Source: Treponema sp. (GTDB taxonomy: Bacteria; Spirochaetota; Spirochaetia; Treponematales; Breznakiellaceae). From it: a DNA stretch of 31,648 nt. Both the position numbers and the translations under genes were made by a program. Numbering within the stretch: position 1 is the first letter of the stretch; every line of letters starts with the position of its first letter. The notes under the pieces were generated by a model. That model did not search any database and was not told the origin of the DNA. It saw only the letters and a program-made list of their open reading frames with translations. Positions 6,761-14,728 of this stretch are shown one piece after another. Location: positions 1 to 31,648 of the forward strand of contig JAITSE010000080.1 in NCBI GenBank assembly GCA_031288005.1, in the 5' to 3' direction.

Positions 6761-7501
6761 ATGAATTGCCTAAGGCCGCAAACAAAGAGGCGGACGCTTT
6801 ACCGGATGAAATCTCTCCTGCTCAAGAGCCTGCTGCCGGGCCTTTTGTTCCTTGCCAACTGCGATATAGCCCTGGGGAAGGGAACAGGCGAATCCGCCCC
6901 GCTCCAGGGCCAGGGACTTGAAAGCGGTGAATTCAGCGGTCCCGGCAATCCCTTTCTGGGGAAAGACTGGATAAACGATGAGGGCTTTATTTACACCTTT
7001 AGCCGGGACGGGACTATTTTTGTTGAACATCACTGCGGGCTGGAATTTGATAATCAGTTCAGCTATGTGATATGGAAAAATATCCTGGTTATCTACGGAA
7101 CCGAAATGGACAACACCGATACCCTTAAAGCCGGAATAATGACGCAGGATGGAAATTCCATAATCTTTACTACTACCGCCAATGAAAAAATTACCTACGC
7201 CCTGGAAAAAGACGGGTCCGCCCCGGCTGACAGCAGTTTTGCGCTGAACAATGTATTTACCGGGACATGGCAGGCCGGGGACGAGCGCCGCGAATTCAGG
7301 GCCAATGGCATCCTCATTAAAACCGCGTCCGGGGATTCCGCCGAGTACAGTTACCTGGTACGTAAAGACAGGCTGGTTACCCTGTCCCACGAAGCAGCCC
7401 CGGAACTGCGGGAATACCGTTTTGAAAAAAGCGGTAACAATATCACTGTGAATCTCATGGGGGGAGGAAATCCTCTAATCTATACCCCATGTGGAGAATA
7501 A
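6761..7501 (+). CDS. Lipocalin-like lipoprotein with HHCG...FDNQFSY signature
   Basis: 246 residues from ATG 6761, which has AAGGA 7 bases upstream. ATG 6806 would give a shorter leader but a weaker site. The leader has a long basic n-region, a hydrophobic core and ends in LANC, acceptable as a spirochaetal lipobox. The first domain is NPFLGKDWINDEGFIYTF, RDGT, then FVEHHCGLEFDNQFSYVIW. The second is FTGTWQAGDERREF...YSYLVRKDRLVTL. It aligns along its length with the products of 5894-6595 and 13714-14625. The HHC cluster followed by FDNQFSY is the group signature; adjacent His and Cys in an exported protein make metal or haem binding possible, which is inference. The next gene, a cadherin-like lipoprotein, starts 26 bases downstream and is probably co-transcribed. 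Confidence 0.83.
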   Translation: MNCLRPQTKRRTLYRMKSLLLKSLLPGLLFLANCDIALGKGTGESAPLQGQGLESGEFSGPGNPFLGKDWINDEGFIYTFSRDGTIFVEHHCGLEFDNQFSYVIWKNILVIYGTEMDNTDTLKAGIMTQDGNSIIFTTTANEKITYALEKDGSAPADSSFALNNVFTGTWQAGDERREFRANGILIKTASGDSAEYSYLVRKDRLVTLSHEAAPELREYRFEKSGNNITVNLMGGGNPLIYTPCGE

Positions 7502-7503
7502 TG

Positions 7504-7592
7504 AAAGCGAAAAGGAAGAATAGAGAAATGAAAAGAGTTATTTTTTATCTTGCGGGAATACTTATTCTGCCGGCGGCGTTCATGTTCAGCGC
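7504..7592 (+). repeat. 89-bp perfect direct repeat, copy 1 (ribosome site plus leader)
   Basis: Identical base for base to 14640-14728. It contains the spacer, the AGGAAG ribosome site, the ATG and the codons of the signal peptide almost up to the lipobox Cys of the gene at 7528. Identity stops abruptly there, and the mature sequences diverge, with a weaker resemblance continuing for about 80 bases. Confidence 0.95.
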
Positions 7593-9534
7593 TTGTACGC
7601 CGGGTACGGAATCCCCGGAGAAACCAGTTAATCAAGAAGAACAGGGGAATGATTCGCCGGCTCCTGAAATTACAAACTTTAGCTTCACTCAGACGGACGG
7701 ATTACAGGCGGAGAATGAGAACGCCGGTGCCGGAGCCGCTGCGGGAACCTTTAGCGCGGCAGGCGGAACGCCGCCGTATACCTACACGCTGACAGCGGGA
7801 GACGATAAATTTGAGATTGACGGCGCAAAACTAAAAATAAAAACCGAGTTGTCCGCGGGAGAGCATATCTTTGCGGCGGTAGTGAGCGACAGCAAAGGAA
7901 AAAGTTTCAGCAGAGAAAATCTAGCAGTTTCCGTACGTAAAGCGGAAGCGCCGGATTTTACCTTTACCCCGCTTGAGGGACTGAAATACCGGACCATAAA
8001 CGTTGCAGCCAACAAAACTGTGGGGACCTTTAGCGGCGAAACAGCTTTGGGTGAAACCGTTACATATACATTAACATCGGACAGCGAAGGCAATGACGCG
8101 GATAACGGCAAATTTACTATAGATGGAAAAGAGCTAAAGATTAACTCCGCCGCGCTTGACGCCGGGACATGGAAGGCGCATATAACAGCCGCAGGCGGGA
8201 ATGGAAAAACACTAAGCAAAGCCGTCAAGATTACCGTTGATGTAAATAAGGACCTGCTCGCCGCCGCTGTTGCCGCAGCTAAAGAAGAAATCGCCGCGGC
8301 TCCTGATGTTGCAGAAAACTCGTCAGGGGTTCCCAGCGGCCAGCCCTGGCTTACTCAGGATCAAAAAGACGCGTACCAAGCCGTCATAAACGCCGCGGAA
8401 GCTTTGTTGACTGATCCCAATTCCACCCAGGCCGATTGGGATGAAGCTCAGGATACCACACTTCCAGATGCTGCGGCGGCCTTTAGCGCTGCAATAGAAA
8501 ATAACGGCCCCGGCTCCTATGTCCCGCCTAAAACGTCCTATGACGCGGCGAACTATGAGGAACTCGCAAAAGCTTTTGAGGATATTGCGGCTGCCGAGCC
8601 AAGCCAGGTTACTATCAACATTACTGCGGATATTGACTTTACCGATGATGACCTGAAGGACAATATGTTTATAAACCTTAATCCCGTCACCGATACCGGA
8701 TTACAGGGAAAGACAATTACGCTGACGGATAATGGGGATGAGAAAAAACTCAAGCGCAGACATTCCGGCGGCAGCGTGATGTTTACTCTTGGAAAAACCA
8801 TTGGCACCGGCACAGCTGCAGATGTTGAAAAAGTAAAACTCATTATCGGCGGCAGTCTCATCATTCAAGGGATGAGCGCCGGAGAAGACGGCGATACGGA
8901 AAATTCTACTAAAGCGATAGTAAGTGTAAATAAGGAAGGGATACTTGAACTGACCGGCAGCGCAAAAATAACCAAAAATACTGTTGCTGCTGTCAACTAT
9001 TATTCCGCCGGTGTATTGGTTTATGGCGAATTTATTATGAGCGGCGGTGAAGTTTCTTACAATGTTAATTATTATGGCAATGCCGGCGGTATATATTTAT
9101 CCAACGGAGGTATGTTTACCATGAGCGGAGGTGCCATTCATCACAACGCCAATATCATGCAGAATGGAACAGGACGCTACCTAGCAGGAAGCGGCGTAAA
9201 AATAATGAACGCTACGTTTACCATGTCAGGCGGTGAGATTTATAGCAACACTGTGGATAATCAAATCAGTGGTACTGATGGCACTGTCAGTGGCGGAGGA
9301 GTATACTTCTACCTCGGCACGTTTAATAAAACAGGCGGTACGATTTATGGCTGTGATAACCCGGAGAAAACAAATATTCTTAAGCAAGACGGAATATGCA
9401 AAACCGATAATGATAACCGCGGTATTGCGGTGTATTATGATCCAAATACGAAATATTTAGACCTAACCGCTGATCCCAGCCACAATATACACCTGACTAA
9501 TACAGAGGCTATAGGTTTAGAACAAGAGCAATAA
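7528..9534 (+). CDS. Cadherin-like / beta-helix surface lipoprotein
   Basis: About 668 residues. Upstream in-frame ATGs exist at 7489 and 7501, but ATG 7528 follows AGGAAG and is the start kept in the duplicated leader, with lipobox FSAC. Residues about 35-220 hold two cadherin-like beta domains (GGTPPYTYTL...FEIDGAKLKIK and VTYTLTSDSEG...FTIDGKELKIN). Residues about 225-315 form an Ala-rich helical stretch with an LTQDQKDAYQAVINAAEAL motif like the FIVAR/GA modules of surface proteins. The rest is a right-handed beta-helix with repeats such as FTMSGGAIHHNAN and FTMSGGEIYSNT. The architecture suits a surface adhesin or carbohydrate-contacting protein; the binding target is unknown. It follows the HHC lipoprotein at 6761 and is followed by a hairpin at 9541. 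Confidence 0.85.
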   Translation: MKRVIFYLAGILILPAAFMFSACTPGTESPEKPVNQEEQGNDSPAPEITNFSFTQTDGLQAENENAGAGAAAGTFSAAGGTPPYTYTLTAGDDKFEIDGAKLKIKTELSAGEHIFAAVVSDSKGKSFSRENLAVSVRKAEAPDFTFTPLEGLKYRTINVAANKTVGTFSGETALGETVTYTLTSDSEGNDADNGKFTIDGKELKINSAALDAGTWKAHITAAGGNGKTLSKAVKITVDVNKDLLAAAVAAAKEEIAAAPDVAENSSGVPSGQPWLTQDQKDAYQAVINAAEALLTDPNSTQADWDEAQDTTLPDAAAAFSAAIENNGPGSYVPPKTSYDAANYEELAKAFEDIAAAEPSQVTINITADIDFTDDDLKDNMFINLNPVTDTGLQGKTITLTDNGDEKKLKRRHSGGSVMFTLGKTIGTGTAADVEKVKLIIGGSLIIQGMSAGEDGDTENSTKAIVSVNKEGILELTGSAKITKNTVAAVNYYSAGVLVYGEFIMSGGEVSYNVNYYGNAGGIYLSNGGMFTMSGGAIHHNANIMQNGTGRYLAGSGVKIMNATFTMSGGEIYSNTVDNQISGTDGTVSGGGVYFYLGTFNKTGGTIYGCDNPEKTNILKQDGICKTDNDNRGIAVYYDPNTKYLDLTADPSHNIHLTNTEAIGLEQEQ

Positions 9535-9540
9535 CACTGC

Positions 9541-9569
9541 TTATATATCACATATTCTGTGATATATAA
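9541..9569. terminator. AT-rich perfect hairpin between lipoprotein genes
   Basis: TTATATATCACA (9541-9552) pairs perfectly with TGTGATATATAA (9558-9569) around a 5-base loop, 6 bases after the stop of the preceding gene. The stem is too AT-rich for a strong intrinsic terminator and lacks a long U-tract. It could be a weak terminator, an mRNA 3'-end stabiliser or an operator-like palindrome; TGTGA...TCACA half-sites are present in inverted order. Confidence 0.5.
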
Positions 9570-9617
9570 AACCCGGCCCTACATAGCAAGACCGGAAATA
9601 AATTTTTTGGAGATAAC

Positions 9618-10877
9618 ATGATGTTACAAAGAGAAAGGATTTCTTCTGGTGTCAGGTGGGCGCTGCTTGCCGGACATTGTTTTAGTTTGCTTATTCTAAG
9701 CGGATGCGGTATTCTACAGCCTTCGGATCCGCCAGAACCATTTATTTTTTATGTTCCCGCCGAGATGTCCCTTTACTCAGCTTTCAATGATATAGCAGCG
9801 GACACCACTAATACCGATTTTATAATTAATATCACCAGCGCCACCACCAGTACTACCATTGACACCAGTGGCAGTAGTTTTGCAAACAAGACCATCAGCA
9901 TCACTGATAATGGCATAACTTCTCAGACTATCACGCTCTATGGTACGGGGAATCTGTTCATTATAGGCAGTGGCGTAACGTTTAATTTGCAAGGCACGGG
10001 AAGCGGCAGGACCATGACGCTTTCTGGAACCGGAACCGCTGCGCCGAACGACAGCAGCCTTATCAAAATTTACTCAGGAGGGATACTGAACCTATACGAT
10101 AACGCGATTATTACCAACAACACATCTATATACGGCGGGCCGGGAGGAGTTATGGTATCAGGCGGCGCCTTCAATATGTACGGTGGAATAATCGAGGGGA
10201 ATAATGCTGTCTCCGGCACAAAGTCTTATGGCGGCGGAGTCGGCGTGTATGACATGGGTACGTTTAATATGTCCGGAGGCGAGATTTCAGGCAACACGGT
10301 TACAAGTAATGGCAGCAGCGCTGCGGGAGGAGGAGGCGTCATTGCTACCTATGGCGGAAAATTTTATCTTTCCGGCGGCAATATATACGGTAATAAGGTC
10401 GAATCGACATCGACAACGGTATCAGGAAAAATAAACGGCGGCGGCGTATTGGTTAGCCTGCATTCTTCGCTGTTTACTATGTCAGGAGGCTCAATCTACG
10501 GCAATACTCTTTCCTGTGCCAATAAAAACGTTGATAAATTTTATGTAAGCGGCGCAGGCGTTTCTATTGATAATTCATTCTGGTCTGATGGGGTGGAACT
10601 TATCAAATTCAACAAGAGCGGCTCAAGCGGAACTATTGCCGGCAGCGGTTCGGTATCTCCCAACCAAATAATCATAGACGGTACTGTCCAGATCAGCGGC
10701 TGGGGCAGCGCTGCCTCTGTGGTAAGCTCTGACAGCAGCGAGATTCCTATAGGGGTTCCGAAAGCGAGGGATATGGAAGCAGGAGACGGAACACCACTTT
10801 ATGCAAAGTACACCGGTAGCGGTACGCCGCCCTGGACCTTTGTCAGTACAGATCCGCCTATCAGCGACAACTGGTGA
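9618..10877 (+). CDS. Beta-helix lipoprotein with FNMSGGEISGN repeats
   Basis: 419 residues. GGAG lies 5 bases before the ATG. The leader ends in lipobox LSGC. A Ser/Thr-rich region (residues about 35-135, e.g. TSATTSTTIDTSG) is followed by a right-handed beta-helix with repeats: FNMYGGIIEGNN, FNMSGGEISGNT, FYLSGGNIYGNK and FTMSGGSIYGNT, each preceded by a GGGV-type turn. The C-terminus (DPPISDNW) is short and unrecognised. The repeats match those in the C-terminal half of the preceding gene's product, so the two are partial paralogs. Extracellular or surface location is inferred from the leader and fold. These repeats can recombine, so variation in repeat number between strains is plausible. 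Confidence 0.83.
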   Translation: MMLQRERISSGVRWALLAGHCFSLLILSGCGILQPSDPPEPFIFYVPAEMSLYSAFNDIAADTTNTDFIINITSATTSTTIDTSGSSFANKTISITDNGITSQTITLYGTGNLFIIGSGVTFNLQGTGSGRTMTLSGTGTAAPNDSSLIKIYSGGILNLYDNAIITNNTSIYGGPGGVMVSGGAFNMYGGIIEGNNAVSGTKSYGGGVGVYDMGTFNMSGGEISGNTVTSNGSSAAGGGGVIATYGGKFYLSGGNIYGNKVESTSTTVSGKINGGGVLVSLHSSLFTMSGGSIYGNTLSCANKNVDKFYVSGAGVSIDNSFWSDGVELIKFNKSGSSGTIAGSGSVSPNQIIIDGTVQISGWGSAASVVSSDSSEIPIGVPKARDMEAGDGTPLYAKYTGSGTPPWTFVSTDPPISDNW

Positions 10878-10899
10878 ACAATAGCGCCGTAGGCGTTAT

Positions 10900-10943
10900 G
10901 TAATAGAGTTGTTCGATAACTTCAGTTATCGAACAAGTCCAAT
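10900..10943. repeat. Palindromic dispersed element, copy 1
   Basis: A perfect 12-bp stem, TTGTTCGATAAC (10909-10920) with GTTATCGAACAA (10925-10936), has a 4-base loop and the core AACTTCAGTT (10918-10927). The flanks GTAATAGAGTT and AAGTCCAAT reappear in inverse orientation at 16288-16363 (ATTGGACTTG...AACTCTATTA). The two are therefore copies of one intergenic element with defined ends. Confidence 0.75.
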
Positions 10944-11009
10944 ATAATCATACGTTAAAATACAAAATATTTTGACGCAGCGCAATTAAAAGCGCAGAAG
11001 GAGTTTTTT

Positions 11010-11597
11010 ATGGCGACTATCGATTGCCCGGTACTCGGGACATGGACAAATGGCGGTACAAGCATCCAGCTTGGAAAGGATGGAAATATACTTGTAAATG
11101 CTGCTGACACCTACAGTTTTCTGGTGTGGGAATCTGGAAGCACCCACCAGCTTATCACTGTAAATAACAGCGGAGTTGTTGATATCTACAGCTTTGTTGT
11201 AACCAGCACCGCGCTTATTCTGACCGGTTCAGGCTCCCTTGCGGGTTCATACATGGGAACAATCAGTCCAGGTCCGTTGAGTTTAAGCAACGATTTTCTT
11301 AACGCCTGGAATGCGATAGATCCAGCGTCTGCGGCATCCTGGCGTTGGCTCTTTCAGTTCGGTGGGGACGGTATTGTTACTACGACCCACCTAGCCATGC
11401 AGCATACATTTGCTAACGCATACGCAGTGCGGATGACAGGCGCCAGCCCTGACAGCGGCTACCTTGTAATTCGGGGGCAGATGCGCTATAATCCAGACCC
11501 CATTCTTTCCAAATGGGAGGTATCCGCCGCCAATGAAATAAAAGCGTCAGAAGCGGTGGCGGGCGGCCATGCTTTGACATTTACCAAGATTACTTGA
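11010..11597 (+). CDS. Lipocalin-like paralog without a signal peptide
   Basis: 195 residues with a clear ribosome site (AAGGAG, 6 bases before ATG). Two domains are seen: LGTWTNGGTSIQLGKDGNI...YSFLVWESG, and LNAWNAIDPASAASWRWLFQFGGDGIVTTTHLAMQHTFANAYAVR. The second aligns with WSFKFREDGTVRTYHHGMHQFDNAYLVR in the product of 1972-2763. Unlike its paralogs it has no leader or lipobox. The upstream frame closes with a stop at 10956-10958 and contains no hydrophobic segment. It may be cytoplasmic, an orphaned mature domain, or a gene whose leader was lost when the repeat element just upstream (10900-10943) arrived. No frameshift is visible. Confidence 0.75.
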   Translation: MATIDCPVLGTWTNGGTSIQLGKDGNILVNAADTYSFLVWESGSTHQLITVNNSGVVDIYSFVVTSTALILTGSGSLAGSYMGTISPGPLSLSNDFLNAWNAIDPASAASWRWLFQFGGDGIVTTTHLAMQHTFANAYAVRMTGASPDSGYLVIRGQMRYNPDPILSKWEVSAANEIKASEAVAGGHALTFTKIT

Positions 11598-11623
11598 GAC
11601 TACGGTAATAATGAACTGCTTGG

Positions 11624-11654
11624 TTTCCGCTCTTTTCGTTGAGACGGGCGGAAA
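11624..11654 (+). terminator. Possible terminator hairpin
   Basis: TTTCCGC (11624-11630) pairs with GCGGAAA (11648-11654) around a 17-base loop that holds a further CTC/GAG pairing. TTTATAAT follows directly. It lies 27 bases after the stop of the 11010-11597 gene. Confidence 0.45.
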
Positions 11655-11701
11655 TTTATAATCTTAAGCTGCCCATGAACGGGTAAAACAGGAGTAACAA
11701 A

Positions 11702-13342
11702 ATGTTACAAAAAACAAAAATAGGTTTTATGGTAATTCTCGGAGCGGCGTTTTTTAATTTTATGCTTCCTGCCTGCGATAACACGTTGTCGGAAGACAGC
11801 CCGGCAAAAGAAGCGCCCAACTCGCTGAACGATGCCGATGAAAAAGACAAAACCGATACAACAGAGAATGATAATACAGTGGAAAACGCAAATGCAACAG
11901 AAGACGATAATACAGCGGAAAATACAAATACAGAAGATAATAATACGGGGGGAAATACAAACACAACGGCGCGGGCTTCAATTACGAGTTTCAGCATTTC
12001 CAAAATACCTGGGCTGATTGACAATGAATCTAAAACGATCAAGATTACAGTCCCCTATACCGAAGGCATAAATCTCAAAAACACAGTGGCATCGGCTGTT
12101 GGTGTAACGGTGAGTGATGATGTGAATGAAATAAAGGCAAAAGATGGCGCTACTGTCTACCCCTACAACTCAGGAACATTAGACCTTTCTAAGCCAAAAA
12201 TCTTTACAGCAACAACTGAGGACGGCACAAAAATCAATTATACGGTAACGGTTTATGTGCTTTTTACAGGCTATGATTCACTGAAAGACCTTAATACCTA
12301 CACTTCAATTGAAGCAAACGGCTTTACTACAAAAACCGCCCCAATCTATATTGCTCTGGCCGGCTTTGATTTTAGCCAGATGCTTGATGGACAGAATTCG
12401 CGCAACAATACAAGTACGAAGGTAGAAACAGCAACCTATATTTTCGGCTGCTCTTATTCAAATGGTTATCAAATAAATGTAAATGAACCTGGCTTTACCA
12501 ATAACCAATATCTTGTCCTGGACCTATCCCAGTGTACCGGATCTAGGCTTCTCGGCCCCTATATCACCTCCCACGACGGCAAGACCCCAGGTCCTTTTGC
12601 TAAAGTAGTTTCGATCATTCTCCCCGAAAAAATTATCAATCTTGGCGACTGCCTTTTTGAAGGCGGGGTCATCGAGGATGTTAAACTTCCCCCCTACCTG
12701 ATAGAAGTGTCATACAAGACTTTTGCTAATGCAACAAGCCTGAAAAAAATAGAACTTCCGGGAAGTCTGAAAAAAATCGGTATAGGAGCGTTTGAGAACA
12801 CCGCACTCACCAGCCTTGAGTTGCCCAACGGCTTGATCGGCTTGGGAGATGCGGCTTTTGCTGGTTCAAAGATCGCGGGAACTTTGACACTTCCATCCTC
12901 CGTTTCATCTCTTGGCGTAAGCGTATTCAGCGGGACGAAGATAAGTGCCGCGGATTTTTCCAATCTCGGTATTACAGTGTTGCCAATATCATCGTTCTAT
13001 GGATGCGCCAGTCTTGAAGCGGTGTATCTGCCGGCAAGCGTGTATCAGATAGCGGATTCCGAGTACACATTTGGAGGGTTAGCGTCCAATAAATTTAAAA
13101 CCCTTGTGGTGAACTCGGTTATCCCTCCGGAAATATCATCGGTATCCTTTAATCTAAACCAAGGCGATCCTGTATTGTCAAAATACTCTAGCCTGACTAT
13201 CTACGTACCAGATGGGAGTATTGATGACTACAAGAAAAACGGGTTCACAAGTAAAAATGAAATTGCACAACAATGGTCAGGCTGGGCGGTTTATGCTGGC
13301 AAAATAAAAGGCATCAGCGCGCTTGGGGAGGCGGCAAAATGA
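11702..13342 (+). CDS. BspA-like leucine-rich-repeat lipoprotein
   Basis: 546 residues. AGGAG lies 7 bases before the ATG, and the lipobox is LPAC. Residues about 30-92 are a low-complexity Asp/Glu/Asn/Thr linker with reiterated (T)ENTN / EDDNT units. Residues about 95-185 resemble a DUF5018-type beta domain (SFSISKIPGL...YTVTVYV). From about residue 290 to 470 there are LRR_5/BspA-type repeats: LKKIELPGSLKKIGIGAF, LTSLELPNGLIGLGDAAF and LTLPSSVSSLGVSVF. Near the C-terminus, SLTIYVPDGSIDDYKKNG is typical of the end of BspA proteins. Family members act as surface adhesins in oral and gut bacteria. The stop overlaps the start of miniprotein copy B by 4 bases (ATGA), so the two are translationally coupled. 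Confidence 0.9.
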   Translation: MLQKTKIGFMVILGAAFFNFMLPACDNTLSEDSPAKEAPNSLNDADEKDKTDTTENDNTVENANATEDDNTAENTNTEDNNTGGNTNTTARASITSFSISKIPGLIDNESKTIKITVPYTEGINLKNTVASAVGVTVSDDVNEIKAKDGATVYPYNSGTLDLSKPKIFTATTEDGTKINYTVTVYVLFTGYDSLKDLNTYTSIEANGFTTKTAPIYIALAGFDFSQMLDGQNSRNNTSTKVETATYIFGCSYSNGYQINVNEPGFTNNQYLVLDLSQCTGSRLLGPYITSHDGKTPGPFAKVVSIILPEKIINLGDCLFEGGVIEDVKLPPYLIEVSYKTFANATSLKKIELPGSLKKIGIGAFENTALTSLELPNGLIGLGDAAFAGSKIAGTLTLPSSVSSLGVSVFSGTKISAADFSNLGITVLPISSFYGCASLEAVYLPASVYQIADSEYTFGGLASNKFKTLVVNSVIPPEISSVSFNLNQGDPVLSKYSSLTIYVPDGSIDDYKKNGFTSKNEIAQQWSGWAVYAGKIKGISALGEAAK

Positions 13343-13641
13343 AGCGTCTCACACTTACCCTCATCCCCTGCCTGCTTTTTGGAACAGCGGTCTTCTTTCT
13401 TGTAAACCACACGGCGCGGGCCCGCGCAATAGCGGCTGTGGCGGGGGAGCTTCCAAACATACCGGGCTGCCCTTTGCACGAAAGCTGCGTAAAAGCGCTA
13501 CAAGATGAACAGGCGGCCATCCTGCCCCGCTTCCAGGCGGGCGCGCCGGGCGGCCTGGCCGGTCTGGGAAGCGCCGCCATCCCAGGCGCGGCCCTCTTGT
13601 TCGCGGCCAAAAGGCGGCGTACCGCCTTCGCCCCTGTCTAA
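13339..13641 (+). CDS. CxxHxxC membrane miniprotein, copy B
   Basis: 100 residues. The ATG overlaps the upstream stop in ATGA, with GGGGAGG 7 bases upstream. The in-frame ATG at 13273 is less likely because it overlaps 70 bases of the LRR gene. Organisation matches copy A without gaps: MKR plus hydrophobic residues 4-22, GELPNIPGCPLHESCVKA at 37-54 (C44, H47, C50), a Gly/Ala-rich hydrophobic segment at about 72-90, then KRRR. Conservation is strongest in the motif and in NH-ARAR just after the first membrane segment. The 26 bases 13465-13490 equal 2932-2957 exactly. Tight coupling to a BspA-like adhesin gene suggests the miniprotein is made together with an exported neighbour. Family unknown to me. 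Confidence 0.85.
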   Translation: MKRLTLTLIPCLLFGTAVFFLVNHTARARAIAAVAGELPNIPGCPLHESCVKALQDEQAAILPRFQAGAPGGLAGLGSAAIPGAALLFAAKRRRTAFAPV

Positions 13642-13656
13642 GGCCAAAACGCCACC

Positions 13657-13682
13657 TTCCTTTCCGCTCCGGCGGGAAGGAA
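13657..13682. terminator. Intergenic hairpin after miniprotein B
   Basis: TTCCTTTCCGC (13657-13667) pairs with GCGGGAAGGAA (13672-13682), including one G-T wobble, around a 4-base loop. No U-tract follows, so it may mark an mRNA processing point or a weak attenuator between the miniprotein and the next lipoprotein gene. Copy A is likewise followed by a GC-rich inverted repeat (CGGCGGC 3095-3101 with GCCGCCG 3117-3123) that spans its stop codon. Confidence 0.4.
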
Positions 13683-13713
13683 AGAGAGTATTTCGGCCCG
13701 TAATGGAGCTATT

Positions 13714-14625
13714 ATGAAACCCTGTACAATTTTTTCGCTGTTATTAACAGTTTTTTTTCTCTGCTTTTTTGCCTGCTCCCAGCCTGCCGGAATGCCGGAC
13801 GGGAATGAGCCTGAAAAACTACGGGAGACTGAAACGGAAGTAAAAGAGATCACCGGAACTCCGGGGATGGATGAGCCTGAAAATCAGCAGGAACCTGAAC
13901 CTGAAACGGAAGAAGCCGCCGAGGAGCCGGCTGATTACAGCATAAATTTAAACGCGATTAACAGGAAAGACGCGTCGATGAACGGGGGAAACTATCAGGA
14001 TAATCCGCTTCTCGGTTACGAATGGCAGCCCGGAGCAAACGGCGGCTTTACATATTTTTTCAAACAGGACGGCACGGTGTCCTCCACACATCACTGCGAA
14101 TTGGTTTTTGACAACCAGTTCAGCTACGCGCTCTACAGGAATTTTCTCGTTACCTACGGGCAGGAAATGTCAAGCGGTGAGCGCCTTGAAGCCTGGACTC
14201 TGCATCCCGCAGGAGAAAAAGGCGAGCTCGTCCTGTTTAAACGCGGGCTTCTGGATGGGTCGCTTATAAAATACGACATCTACGAGCGGGCCTCCGTCGA
14301 CCCCTCTCCGGGAAAAGGCGCTACGCCGGATGCCCCCGCCGCCCCGCCTTGGACGCCGTTCCTCGGTTCCTGGACGGCCTCTGACGGCTCGCTCTGGAGC
14401 TTCAACGCCGATGGCTCATACGTGGTTACGCCCTCATCAGGCGTCCCGGAGGAATACCGCTATCTAGCGCGGCGCGACAGGCTCGTTACTATAAGCTCAG
14501 GAGAACTGGAAACCGTGAACAGCCTTATCCAGTGGAAGACCTTCCCCAGAGTAAGCGAACAGACCTTCGCCATAAGCGGCAGCGTGATTACGCTGGGCGG
14601 CGGACTTACGTTGAACAGAAATTAA
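13714..14625 (+). CDS. Lipocalin-like lipoprotein with THHCE...FDNQFSY signature
   Basis: 303 residues. GGAG lies 5 bases before the ATG. The leader (CTIFSLLLTVFFLCFFAC) gives lipobox FFAC. Residues about 25-75 are a Glu/Pro-rich acidic spacer (EPEPETEEAAEEPA), suited to holding the domain away from the membrane. The first domain reads NPLLGYEWQPGANGGFTYFF, QDGT, STHHCELVFDNQFSYALY, RNFLVTYG. It matches NPFLGKDWINDEGFIYTF...EHHCGLEFDNQFSYVIW in the product of 6761-7501. The second is FLGSWTASDGSLWSFNADGSY...YRYLARRDRLVTI. As with the 6761 gene, a cadherin-like lipoprotein with the duplicated leader follows, 38 bases downstream, so the two-gene unit occurs twice in the island. Ligand unknown. 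Confidence 0.83.
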   Translation: MKPCTIFSLLLTVFFLCFFACSQPAGMPDGNEPEKLRETETEVKEITGTPGMDEPENQQEPEPETEEAAEEPADYSINLNAINRKDASMNGGNYQDNPLLGYEWQPGANGGFTYFFKQDGTVSSTHHCELVFDNQFSYALYRNFLVTYGQEMSSGERLEAWTLHPAGEKGELVLFKRGLLDGSLIKYDIYERASVDPSPGKGATPDAPAAPPWTPFLGSWTASDGSLWSFNADGSYVVTPSSGVPEEYRYLARRDRLVTISSGELETVNSLIQWKTFPRVSEQTFAISGSVITLGGGLTLNRN

Positions 14626-14639
14626 ACATATCCAATATC

Positions 14640-14728
14640 AAAGCGAAAAGGAAGAATAGAGAAATGAAAAGAGTTATTTTTTATCTTGCGGGAATACTTA
14701 TTCTGCCGGCGGCGTTCATGTTCAGCGC
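14640..14728 (+). repeat. 89-bp perfect direct repeat, copy 2
   Basis: Identical to 7504-7592. It covers the ribosome site, the ATG at 14664 and the leader of the gene at 14664-16166. No third-position drift is seen in the leader, whereas the mature regions downstream differ widely. This points to recent duplication or gene conversion restricted to the 5' end. Confidence 0.95.

Noticed and set aside
9541..9569. Palindrome with TGTGA/TCACA as a CRP site
   Set aside because: The half-sites are in inverted order (TCACA then TGTGA) rather than TGTGA-N6-TCACA, and it lies right after a stop codon, so a 3'-end hairpin is more likely.
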